Source: Candidatus Hecatellales archaeon ex4484_218
GTDB taxonomy: Archaea; Thermoproteota; Bathyarchaeia; Hecatellales; Hecatellaceae
Reading direction: 5' to 3'
NCBI GenBank assembly: GCA_002254975.1
Contig: NJEB01000074.1
Coordinates: 1 to 6,939, forward strand
Length of the DNA: 6,939 nt
Position 1 is the first letter of the stretch; every line of letters starts with the position of its first letter. Below, piece by piece: positions 1 to 5,952 of the stretch. A program made the position numbers and the translations under genes. The notes beneath the pieces were generated by a model. That model was not told the DNA's origin, searched no databases, and saw only the letters and a list, made by a program, of their open reading frames with translations.

Positions 1-462
1 AGGGTCATGTTCACTTTTAATGTTTGGACCTCTAGGATACATCATAGCAAGTAAAGGTAAACCATATTTTGAAGCTTCATCAACAATTTTACCCATCCTT
101 TCCAGCATGTAGGGTTCCTGAGGAGCCCCCATATTTACATGGATTGAAATTCCATCGGCACCTAGTTTTAAAGCTTGAGTAACACTACACACCTGAACTT
201 TCCAGTTAGGGTCAGGTCCAACCCTCGTACTTCCTGAAAGATGGATAATTAAACCCATTTTTCCAGCATCAACATAGTTGGCTATACCCTTATGAATAAC
301 AATGGCGTCAGCTCCACCTTCAACAAGCTTATCGATTGTTTGCTGCATATCCGCTAAACCTTCAACAGGACCTATAGTTACCCCATGGTCCATAGGAACA
401 ATAACAGATTTTCCATCCTTCCCAAAAATTCTATTCAACCTTCTTTTTTTACCAATATCCAA
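1..462 (-). CDS. aroA': ADH synthase (DhnA-type class I aldolase), N-terminal part, cut by window edge
   Basis: Likely 2-amino-3,7-dideoxy-D-threo-hept-6-ulosonate synthase, which joins L-aspartate semialdehyde to 6-deoxy-5-ketofructose 1-phosphate as the first step of the archaeal route to 3-dehydroquinate. Translating the minus strand from a TTG at 462 gives 154 residues running off the window. Visible motifs are VPMDHGV (residues 22-28), whose Asp25 matches the catalytic Asp33 I recall for MJ0400, then HKGI, GLIIHLSGST, SIHVNMG and AMMYPRG, all in MJ0400 order. The Schiff-base lysine lies beyond the edge. The TTG start is supported by an in-frame TGA three codons upstream and by AGGAGGTG at 477-470, whose first A is the last base of the asd stop codon. 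It is the third gene of an operon whose first two enzymes make its substrate. The alternative is a DhnA-type fructose-bisphosphate aldolase, but the neighbours favour ADH synthase. Confidence 0.85.
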   Translation of the reverse strand, partial: MDIGKKRRLNRIFGKDGKSVIVPMDHGVTIGPVEGLADMQQTIDKLVEGGADAIVIHKGIANYVDAGKMGLIIHLSGSTRVGPDPNWKVQVCSVTQALKLGADGISIHVNMGAPQEPYMLERMGKIVDEASKYGLPLLAMMYPRGPNIKSEHDP

Positions 463-476
463 AAAATTTCACCTCC

Positions 477-1529
477 TTATATGTACCCTTTTGCTTTAAG
501 AAGTTCAGCATTCAAAACTGAGCATCCTGCAGCCCCCCTAATCAAATTATGACCTAAAACAACATATTTTACTCCATCAAAAACCTCATCTTTTCGAATT
601 CTTCCAACAACAACAGCCATACCACCCCCAGCCATCCTATCCAATCTTGGTTGAGGACGGTTTTCCTCAAATCTAACATGAATGGGGGGTTGAGGGGCTG
701 TTGGAAGATTAAGTTTTTGAGGTTCAGACCTAAATTTAACCATAACATCAACAACATCCTCTGGTTTAACTTTTTCATCAGTTTCAACAAAAACAGCTTC
801 TAAATGTCCATCTATAGTTGTAACTCTATGACAGCTTGCTGAAATTTTAAAGGAGGCTGGTTTTTCAGGTGAACCCATAATTTTTAAGGATTCAGCTTGA
901 ACTTTTTCCTCCTCTTTACTAATATACGGAACAACATTATCAATAATATCTAGGGAGGGAACACCAGGATAACCAGCACCAGAAACAGCTTGCATAGTTG
1001 AAACTACAACCCTTTTTAAACCAAAATTATCCATGATTGGTTTTAAGGAAAGAGTTAAAATGGCTGTTGAACAATTTGGATTGGTCACAATAGCTCCATC
1101 CCATTTTCTTCTTCTTCTTTGCTCATCAACTAAAATATGATGCTCCCAGTTTACTTCAGGATTTAAAATTGGAACATCAACCTCCATTCTATGGGAGCTT
1201 GCATTACTTAAAACAATAAAACCTTCTCTCGCAAACTCCTCTTCAACTTTATAGGCTACATCTGCAGGTAAAGCTGAAAAAACAACTTCAACATCTTTAT
1301 CTTTTAACTTTTTTGGGTTTAAAGGTTGAACCTCCAAATTTGCTGTTTCCTCAGAAAATTCCATTGGGAAACCTCCTCTAACAGCTTCAGAATATTTTTT
1401 TCCAGCAGACCTTTCAGATGCAGCAACAACCTCCAACCTAAACCATGGATTTTTCTCTAAAAGCTGAACAAATCTTTGGCCAACCATTCCTGTTGCACCT
1501 AAAACTGCAGCTTTAATTTTTCCAGTCAA
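477..1529 (-). CDS. asd: Aspartate-semialdehyde dehydrogenase (archaeal/fungal type)
   Basis: Reduces L-aspartyl 4-phosphate with NADPH to L-aspartate semialdehyde, the branch point to threonine, methionine and lysine, and in archaea with ADH synthase also to aromatics. From the preferred start it is 350 residues, normal for the family. The nucleotide-binding loop GATGMVGQRF is near residues 11-20, the SALPADVA segment near 85-92, the catalytic cysteine in NPNCST near Cys153, and the acid/base histidine in IDGHLEAVF near His242; RPQPRLDR and IRGAAG lie in the C-terminal part. The frame is open up to a TTG at 1544, which would overlap the kinase by 11 bases. I prefer the TTG at 1529 because GGGGGGTGAT (close to the consensus GGAGGTGAT) sits just upstream and the kinase stop (1534-1536) then precedes it by 4 bases, suggesting translational coupling. 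The sequence closely follows the M. jannaschii enzyme as I remember it. Confidence 0.95.
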   Translation of the reverse strand: MTGKIKAAVLGATGMVGQRFVQLLEKNPWFRLEVVAASERSAGKKYSEAVRGGFPMEFSEETANLEVQPLNPKKLKDKDVEVVFSALPADVAYKVEEEFAREGFIVLSNASSHRMEVDVPILNPEVNWEHHILVDEQRRRRKWDGAIVTNPNCSTAILTLSLKPIMDNFGLKRVVVSTMQAVSGAGYPGVPSLDIIDNVVPYISKEEEKVQAESLKIMGSPEKPASFKISASCHRVTTIDGHLEAVFVETDEKVKPEDVVDVMVKFRSEPQKLNLPTAPQPPIHVRFEENRPQPRLDRMAGGGMAVVVGRIRKDEVFDGVKYVVLGHNLIRGAAGCSVLNAELLKAKGYI

Positions 1530-1533
1530 AAAA

Positions 1534-2760
1534 TCACCCCCCAAAACTTGGTTTATTTAAACTTTCCCGTATTAAACTGTAAGCTTTATCCTTATCATCC
1601 CAATGAACAAAAACTCTAACAGAATTGCTTATGGTTAACAAACCATAAAGATTTATACCTTCTTTAGCTAAAGGTGCAGTAATCCCATCAACAATACCCG
1701 GAGTTTTTTCTAGTTCATGACCTGAAACAACAATTAAAGCTAAAGGTTCAACACTATGAATAGCTTTAGCAACTTTTTGAGTTTTTATTAAATTATGAAT
1801 ATTTTTAATAAGTTTTGAAGAATCTTCAACATAAAGAAGAAGAGATGGGGATGCTAAAGTTAAACCTAAAATTTTAGTTTTAACAGGTAAAGCTTCAGAA
1901 AAAATTTTTAGTAAAGCTTCCGGAGTTGAAACTTCTTTTCCAACTATTGTTAACATTGAAACAGGTTTGGGGTGAAGTAAAAATCTTAAACCAACACCCA
2001 ATTCACCTTTTATTATTGTTCCAGCCATCAAATCTTCATTAAAACCAACAACTCTAAGAGTTAAATGGTTGGTTGCATATTTTAAGGTTCGAGGATGTAA
2101 AACCTTAGCACCCGCAGAACTTAAACTAAACATTTCCTCAGCATCCAAAATATCTATTTTTGATGGTGTTGGAACCTTTTTTGGGTCTGCTGAAAGAACT
2201 CCGCCAACATCTTTCACAAAAACAACTTCATCAACTTCAAGACATCTACCTAAAACAACAGCAGTAATATCACTTCCACCCCTACCTAAAGTTGTAACCT
2301 TCCCTTCAGGAGATAAACCAACAAAACCAGGAACAACAACAACCAAACCCTTATCCAATAAAGGTTTAACTTTTCTTCTAACAGCCCTCAAAGTTTTTCC
2401 TAAATTAACTTCAGCATTTCCATGTTTAGAATCCGTATAAATAGGCCAAAATTTTTCATCAGCTGGGTCTAATCCAACAGTTTTTAAACCTAAAGATTTT
2501 AAAGCTGAAACCATCAATCGGGTTGCTGTTCTTTCACCCATCGATAAAACTTCATCTAATTCTTCTTTTGAAATTCTACCTAAACTTGCTTCTGTTGCTG
2601 TTTTTAATAAACTATCAGTTACACCTGTTAAAGCTGAAACAACAACCACTATTTTTTTTCCGTTTTTTACTTCAGCCTCAATTTTTTTTGCAGCTAAACC
2701 AATGTTTTGAGGATTGGAAAGACATGAACCACCAAATTTAACAACTAAACTTTTAGCCAC
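1534..2760 (-). CDS. lysC: Aspartate kinase, monofunctional, with C-terminal ACT region
   Basis: Phosphorylates L-aspartate with ATP, the first committed step of the aspartate pathway. From GTG 2760 it is 408 residues. The amino-acid kinase fold shows KFGGS (8-12), VVSALTGVTD near 40-49, SMGER near 73-77, GFVG and TTLGRGGSDIT near 145-166, KDVGGVLSADP near 183-193 and LHPRT near 221-225. About 140 C-terminal residues follow. The last stretch, with LIVVSGHELEKTPGIVDGI and INLYGLLTIS, looks like an ACT domain, and a weaker one lies before it, so feedback inhibition by a pathway amino acid is expected but the effector cannot be read. The frame is open to a TTG at 2775. However, GGAGGT at 2773-2768 lies inside that extension, 7 bases before GTG 2760, so GTG 2760 (or TTG 2763) is the better start. 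First gene of the operon with asd and aroA'. Confidence 0.93.
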   Translation of the reverse strand: MAKSLVVKFGGSCLSNPQNIGLAAKKIEAEVKNGKKIVVVVSALTGVTDSLLKTATEASLGRISKEELDEVLSMGERTATRLMVSALKSLGLKTVGLDPADEKFWPIYTDSKHGNAEVNLGKTLRAVRRKVKPLLDKGLVVVVPGFVGLSPEGKVTTLGRGGSDITAVVLGRCLEVDEVVFVKDVGGVLSADPKKVPTPSKIDILDAEEMFSLSSAGAKVLHPRTLKYATNHLTLRVVGFNEDLMAGTIIKGELGVGLRFLLHPKPVSMLTIVGKEVSTPEALLKIFSEALPVKTKILGLTLASPSLLLYVEDSSKLIKNIHNLIKTQKVAKAIHSVEPLALIVVSGHELEKTPGIVDGITAPLAKEGINLYGLLTISNSVRVFVHWDDKDKAYSLIRESLNKPSFGG

Positions 2761-3132
2761 CAACAAAACCTCCAAAAAATTCTACAAAATTTAGAAGTAA
2801 AGCATAAACTGGAAAAAAATCAGAGAAAATTTGAAGTTTAAAAATCTTAGATAGGGTAAATTTACTGTTAGTCGGTGTAAACACAAGTCCTCCTGAAAAC
2901 GTAAAGCCTCCTATTCACCACCATACAACCCCATGTTCGAAATCTATAATGCATACCATTAACTATATAAGCATTACGATTAAAGACCTTATGAATTTGT
3001 AATTAAACTTTTTATTATTCAAACCTCGGAATGATAATGGAGGTCCTGAAGATTGGATAGTCCCTTATAATTTTTATGGTTTTTCATCTTTATAAGGAGG
3101 TTAGTCTTAACATTGTTTTTGAGGTTAAGTTT
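2761..3132. promoter_or_regulatory. Divergent control region between the aspartate operon and the small plus-strand gene
   Basis: About 370 bases without a convincing gene. CTATATAA at 2963-2970 reads as TTATATAG on the minus strand and could be a TATA box in either direction; used leftward it would give the kinase operon a leader of about 180 bases. TTTTTAAA around 2838-2845 (minus sense) is a second, nearer candidate. GTAAATTTAC at 2856-2865 is a perfect 10-bp palindrome, a possible operator. The minus strand carries AGGAGG twice (2912-2907 and 2894-2889), 18 bases apart, ahead of the kinase's own GGAGGT, with no well-placed start codon after either. No tRNA or recognisable riboswitch fold was found. 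Confidence 0.4.
3088..3095 (+). promoter_or_regulatory. TATA-like box for the small plus-strand gene
   Basis: CTTTATAA lies about 40 bases before the ATG at 3133. With the usual archaeal spacing of about 25 bases to the start of transcription, the transcript would begin near 3117, leaving a short leader that carries GAGGT at 3121-3125. If so, the open frame upstream to ATG 3076 would not be in the mRNA. This is inferred from spacing only; AT-rich DNA yields such boxes by chance. Confidence 0.3.
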
Positions 3133-3474
3133 ATGGATGAGGATATAGTAATTAATTGTAAGGTTATTTCTATCCGTCCCCATTTTGATGCTTATGGAAA
3201 TGAGTTTGTTTGTGTTGAGTTTGGTGTTGAAGCTCAAAAACCTCCAACAATAATGCCTGTTCCAACCAATCTTCCACCAGAAGTTTCAGCAGTTATACCT
3301 ATCATCAGCCAACTACCCAAAATGTTTTCCCATGGAAAAGTTTACAGTCATAGATTAACCATTTTTTTATCCAATCAAGAATGGGAAAAAATGGGACGTA
3401 AATATCAGTATAATGATGAAGTTGAAATAAGAATAAGCAGGAAAGATGGAACAATAAAAATAGTTCCCTTATAA
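3133..3474 (+). CDS. Small conserved-looking protein, possibly arcadin-1-like
   Basis: A 113-residue soluble protein with no signal peptide or membrane segment. It opens with alternating strand-like segments (IVINCKVISI, then DAYGNEFVCVEFG), has a proline-rich loop (KPPTIMPVPTNLPPE), a helix (VSAVIPIISQLPKMF), and ends with strand-rich LTIFLSNQEWEKMG and DEVEIRISRKDG. Size and order (strands around D-x-x-G-x-E, PP-rich loop, an LT-x-FLS-x-x-EWE-x-MG segment, a G-D/N-E strand) resemble what I recall of arcadin-1, a protein encoded beside crenactin in some TACK archaea, but this rests on memory of the pattern and no actin gene is visible. The start at ATG 3133 is chosen for GAGGT 7 bases upstream, the spacing of the kinase start. 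The frame is open back to ATG 3076, adding 19 residues that include GGAGGT as coding sequence. It is divergent from the aspartate operon and faces the broken PqqD-like gene. Confidence 0.7.
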   Translation: MDEDIVINCKVISIRPHFDAYGNEFVCVEFGVEAQKPPTIMPVPTNLPPEVSAVIPIISQLPKMFSHGKVYSHRLTIFLSNQEWEKMGRKYQYNDEVEIRISRKDGTIKIVPL

Positions 3475-3572
3475 AAGTTTCAACTAAAACTAAACATTAT
3501 GAAGAAGTAAAGTTAAAGTTTGGTAGTAAAGTTATAACCTTCAAAAATTCTTAAAAGTACTTTGTTCATTGT
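3475..3572. other. Short convergent intergenic spacer, no gene seen
   Basis: About 100 bases between the ends of two convergent genes. It has no open frame of note and no clear stem-loop terminator. A T-rich run (AATTTTTG in minus sense, near 3543-3550) downstream of the minus-strand gene could act as an archaeal terminator, but the call is weak. Confidence 0.3.
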
Positions 3573-3921
3573 CTATTCTCTGATATGAAGACCAAAAAGT
3601 CTGTAAATTTTCAAGAATACTTTAAATTTGACTAATTTACTGATAAATTCTGTAACATTTTTATCTATTTCATCAAGCTCACCATATCTATCTCTTAATA
3701 TTTTTTTAATTTCACCTACAGTATGTTTTCCGTTTTAATATTTTTTTAATTTCACCTACAGTATGTTTTCCGTTACATAGTTCCCATATTTCTTCTCCAG
3801 CACCTAAAACCTCATATAAGGTTCCTTTATCTGAATGGAAAAGTAAAAGTTCCGGTCCTTTTCTTTCCAAAACTTTGCTGTTTTTTTGAGGAATTAAATC
3901 ATCTAAGTTTTTTAGTTTCAT
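3573..3921 (-). pseudogene. PqqD-like peptide-binding protein, frame broken by a 40-bp tandem duplication
   Basis: PqqD-family proteins are small winged-helix-like domains (RiPP recognition elements) that bind a precursor peptide and present it to a modifying enzyme. The ATG at 3921 opens a 69-residue frame with the family pattern: LLLFHSDKGTLYEVLGAGEEIWELCNGKHTVGEI in two adjoining parts (about residues 25-58), ending in KKIL then seven unrelated residues and TGA at 3712-3714. A perfect 40-bp repeat at 3695-3774 causes this, since 40 is not a multiple of three. Dropping one copy continues the frame as RDRYGELDEIDK, NVTEFISKLVKFK, IYRLFGLHIRE to TAG at 3573-3575: 102 residues with the C-terminal helices PqqD members have. 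No ribosome-binding site precedes the ATG, so it may be leaderless. It is divergent from an HprK-like kinase, a pairing known for this family. It could be a true pseudogene, a switchable gene or an assembly error. Confidence 0.88.
3695..3774. repeat. Perfect 40-bp tandem duplication (two copies)
   Basis: Bases 3695-3734 and 3735-3774 are identical over 40 positions, head to tail with no spacer; matching ends at 3694/3734 and 3735/3775. The unit runs from TTAATATTTT to TTTTCCGTT and lies wholly inside the PqqD-like gene, coding in minus sense for its helix around NGKHTVGEIKKIL. Perfect identity points to a recent event. Because the unit is 3n+1, it shifts the frame, and loss of one unit would repair the gene exactly. 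Confidence 0.97.
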
Positions 3922-3991
3922 TTTACGGTTGTGTTTTTAGTTCATCCTAGATAAATCTTTTAGTTTAGGTCTTAACTAAATTTAGGTTGTT
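3922..3991. promoter_or_regulatory. Compact divergent promoter of the PqqD-like and HprK-like genes
   Basis: Only 70 bases separate the two start codons, so both promoters must overlap here. Minus-sense GATTTATC around 3949-3957 could be the TATA box of a nearly leaderless PqqD transcript. Next to the kinase start, TTTAGTT (3959-3965) and AACTAAA (3974-3980) form a perfect 7-bp inverted repeat around an 8-base centre, and CTAAATTTAG (3976-3985) is a 10-bp palindrome. TTTAGTT also occurs near 3936 and at the start of the PqqD gene. These may be binding sites for a regulator of both genes; the function is inferred. Confidence 0.35.
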
Positions 3992-4969
3992 ATGAAAAAG
4001 TTTTATGTTAAAGTTTATGATGCTGTTGTAAGTATTTCCACAAACTCAAAAAACATAGTTGATGAATTAAACAAGGATGTTGGGAAATATTTGGAAAAAA
4101 ATGTTGGTTATGTTGATGGTAGCATAAAAATGGTTGAAACTAAAGGAAAATTTCCCTTAAAAATTCCTGAATATGCTATTAGAGAATCTTTTCTACCACC
4201 AGATTCAGCATCCTACGTATATTCTGGTTTAAAATTTTTGGAGAAAAAAAATCAACGGATTGTTAAAGCTGATTGGAAAAACAACAGGATTGTTGGATAT
4301 TTTAGGCCAAAATATAAGGTTTCAAGTCTTATTCGCTTTTTGTTAAAATGGGTTATCATAAGAGCTCTTGAAAACCATCAAATTTTTTATATTCATGGTT
4401 CAGGAGTTGCCAAAAATGGTTCAGCCTTACTTTTTATAGGGCCAACAGGTTTTGGTAAAACTTCAACTTTAATAACGTTTTTACAAAATGGATACAAGCT
4501 TATTACCGATGATACTATTCTTATTCGTAATAATGAAATTTTACCTTTCCATATGAGAAGCATGATTCATAAAGATATGCTTAAACGGTTTCCTTTCTTA
4601 AAAAAGAGTATAGGCAAAGAAAGTACTTACATTGCATTACCACCTCAAAAAGGTTGGTTAGTAAACTTAGAAAAAATTTACCCAGTTTTTTATGGTAAAA
4701 TAAAATCCGCATATCTTTTCTATATTTATGTGTGGAATTCTAAAAAAACAAAGCTTGAAAATATTTCAAAAAAAGAGATGGTTTCAAGACTATTATACAC
4801 TTATTTTAATGAAATAAGTAATTCGGTATGGTTTGGTTGGGAAAAAGAAACTTTAACAAAAAAACTTTTTTCAACTTATGCTTCCTTTGCTGAAAACGTT
4901 GAATGTTATAGATTATTTGTAGGTTCTTCTTCACTTCAGCTTTTAAAAACTGTGGAGGAAATTGTTTAA
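3992..4969 (+). CDS. HPr-kinase-like P-loop protein (PqqD-associated)
   Basis: A 325-residue protein whose centre matches the HPr kinase/phosphorylase-like fold seen in kinases that accompany PqqD-like proteins (for example ScmC-type and 'HprK-related kinase' families). The core reads FYIHGSGVA (132-140), Walker A GPTGFGKTS (150-158), then TDD (172-174), the usual metal-binding aspartates after the P-loop. The first 120 residues are a variable domain ending in a hydrophobic helix (SLIRFLLKWVIIRAL) typical just before the core. The C-terminal third is variable. No signal peptide or clear membrane span. The substrate is unknown: relatives may phosphorylate a peptide, a sugar or a serine, and HPr itself is not expected in archaea. 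ATG 3992 is the only good start; the upstream ribosome site is weak. Its stop (4967-4969) overlaps the next gene's ATG in TAATG, so the two are co-translated. No disruption is seen. Confidence 0.8.
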   Translation: MKKFYVKVYDAVVSISTNSKNIVDELNKDVGKYLEKNVGYVDGSIKMVETKGKFPLKIPEYAIRESFLPPDSASYVYSGLKFLEKKNQRIVKADWKNNRIVGYFRPKYKVSSLIRFLLKWVIIRALENHQIFYIHGSGVAKNGSALLFIGPTGFGKTSTLITFLQNGYKLITDDTILIRNNEILPFHMRSMIHKDMLKRFPFLKKSIGKESTYIALPPQKGWLVNLEKIYPVFYGKIKSAYLFYIYVWNSKKTKLENISKKEMVSRLLYTYFNEISNSVWFGWEKETLTKKLFSTYASFAENVECYRLFVGSSSLQLLKTVEEIV

Positions 4970-5925
4970 TGCAGGTAAGCGTCATAATTCCAACTTACAA
5001 TTCAGAAAAAACTATAGAAAAATGTCTTAATTCTTTTTATATACAAACATATCCTCCATCAGAAATCATTGTTGTTGATGGAAATTCTGCTGATTCAACA
5101 ACAGAAATCGTAAAAAGGTTTTGGGATGTAAAGCTTGTAGTTAACAAAAAATTTCATAGCCCTGGGTTTTTAAGAAATTTAGGAGCTAAGGTTGCTAAAG
5201 GAAATATTCTTCTTTTTTGTGATTCAGATTGTATAGCAGATAAAAAACTTATTGAATATTATGTTGAATCATTTCTGAGTAGAAAGGATATTATTGGAGT
5301 AAAAGGAACTATTAGGCCAGTTTTTAAAAACATGGTTTCAAATTTTGTTCAAAAACAACTTTTAGCAATGGAATGGTTAAACAACTTAAACAAGGATGGA
5401 ACAATCAAAACTTTTTTTAATACTGCAAATTTTGCAATTTACCGGTCTATTTTTCTTCAAACAATGTTTAGGGAAGACATGGTTAGTTGTGAGGACACAG
5501 AATTTTTTATAAGGTTAAGTCAAGATAAAAAACTTAAAATTTTGTATGAGCCTAGAGCTTTTGTTTACCATTATCATCCAACAACTATTCATCAACTTTT
5601 TAAACAACAAAAATGGCATGGAGAAGGTATTGTTCAACTAGTAAACATTACCGGAAAAAAACTTTTAGAGTATTTTACCGTTTTCCCCCCAATAAGATAT
5701 GTAACAATATCTAAAAATCTGCTTTTAAAGGCTGTTTTTGAAGATAACAGACTCCTATGCAAAGGATGTAGAATGGAAAAAATTCAAAAATGTACAATAA
5801 AAGTTAAAAAACTTTCAAAAATAAAAATTAAGTCTGAAATAAATCTACATAGGTTAACTTGTCTTGCAGTAGCTGCAGGAATTCTTAAACAAAGAACAGG
5901 TGTTGATTACAATTTTTCTTTATAA
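4969..5925 (+). CDS. Family 2 glycosyltransferase (GT-A fold)
   Basis: Transfers a sugar from a nucleotide- or lipid-linked donor to an unknown acceptor, probably a surface glycan or a modified peptide or lipid. The 318 residues start with the classic VSVIIPTYNSEKTIEKCLNS (3-22), then IIVVDGNSADSTTEIV (33-48), PGFLRNLGA (65-73), the metal-binding DxD as DSD (85-87), TANFAIYRS (152-160), and CEDTEFFIRLS (174-184), which contains the usual catalytic-base ED motif. QQKWHGEG (213-220) lies where related enzymes have the acceptor-side QxxRW-like motif. The C-terminal 70 residues are lysine-rich with four cysteines (264, 267, 275, 298) and no clear membrane spans, unlike many GT2 enzymes. ATG 4969 overlaps the kinase stop by one base and has GGAGG at 4954-4958, inside the kinase gene, 10 bases upstream. 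The frame is open throughout and all key motifs are present. Confidence 0.9.
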   Translation: MQVSVIIPTYNSEKTIEKCLNSFYIQTYPPSEIIVVDGNSADSTTEIVKRFWDVKLVVNKKFHSPGFLRNLGAKVAKGNILLFCDSDCIADKKLIEYYVESFLSRKDIIGVKGTIRPVFKNMVSNFVQKQLLAMEWLNNLNKDGTIKTFFNTANFAIYRSIFLQTMFREDMVSCEDTEFFIRLSQDKKLKILYEPRAFVYHYHPTTIHQLFKQQKWHGEGIVQLVNITGKKLLEYFTVFPPIRYVTISKNLLLKAVFEDNRLLCKGCRMEKIQKCTIKVKKLSKIKIKSEINLHRLTCLAVAAGILKQRTGVDYNFSL

Positions 5926-5952
5926 TTAAACATCAAAAATTGAGTGTTAAAA

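Noticed and set aside
302..499. Open plus-strand frame over the ADH synthase start and asd end
   Set aside because: It is a shadow: the minus-strand frame here has clear aldolase motifs and a perfect ribosome-binding site.
2069..2440. Open plus-strand frame of 123 codons opposite the aspartate kinase
   Set aside because: It is antisense to a well-supported gene, its composition (Thr/Pro/Lys-rich) follows from the opposite frame, and it has no family pattern.
2868..2924. Minus-strand 18-codon ORF in the kinase leader (starts MVVNRRLYV)
   Set aside because: It has no ribosome site before its ATG and no run of regulatory codons such as Lys, Thr or Met, so a leader-peptide call is not supported.
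2935..2944. GTTCGAAATC, resembling a tRNA T-loop
   Set aside because: The flanking bases do not form a T stem and no acceptor, D or anticodon arms can be drawn around it on this strand.
3019..3237. Open minus-strand frame of 72 codons over the divergent region and small gene start
   Set aside because: It is Asn/Lys-rich low-complexity translation antisense to the small gene, with no ribosome site or family pattern.
3506..3534. Direct repeat AGTAAAGTTA, two copies with 19-base period
   Set aside because: It is short and AT-rich, lies in a convergent spacer, and fits chance expectation in this composition.
3695..3774. CRISPR-like reading of the 40-bp repeats
   Set aside because: There are only two copies, directly abutting with no spacer, and they lie within a coding sequence.
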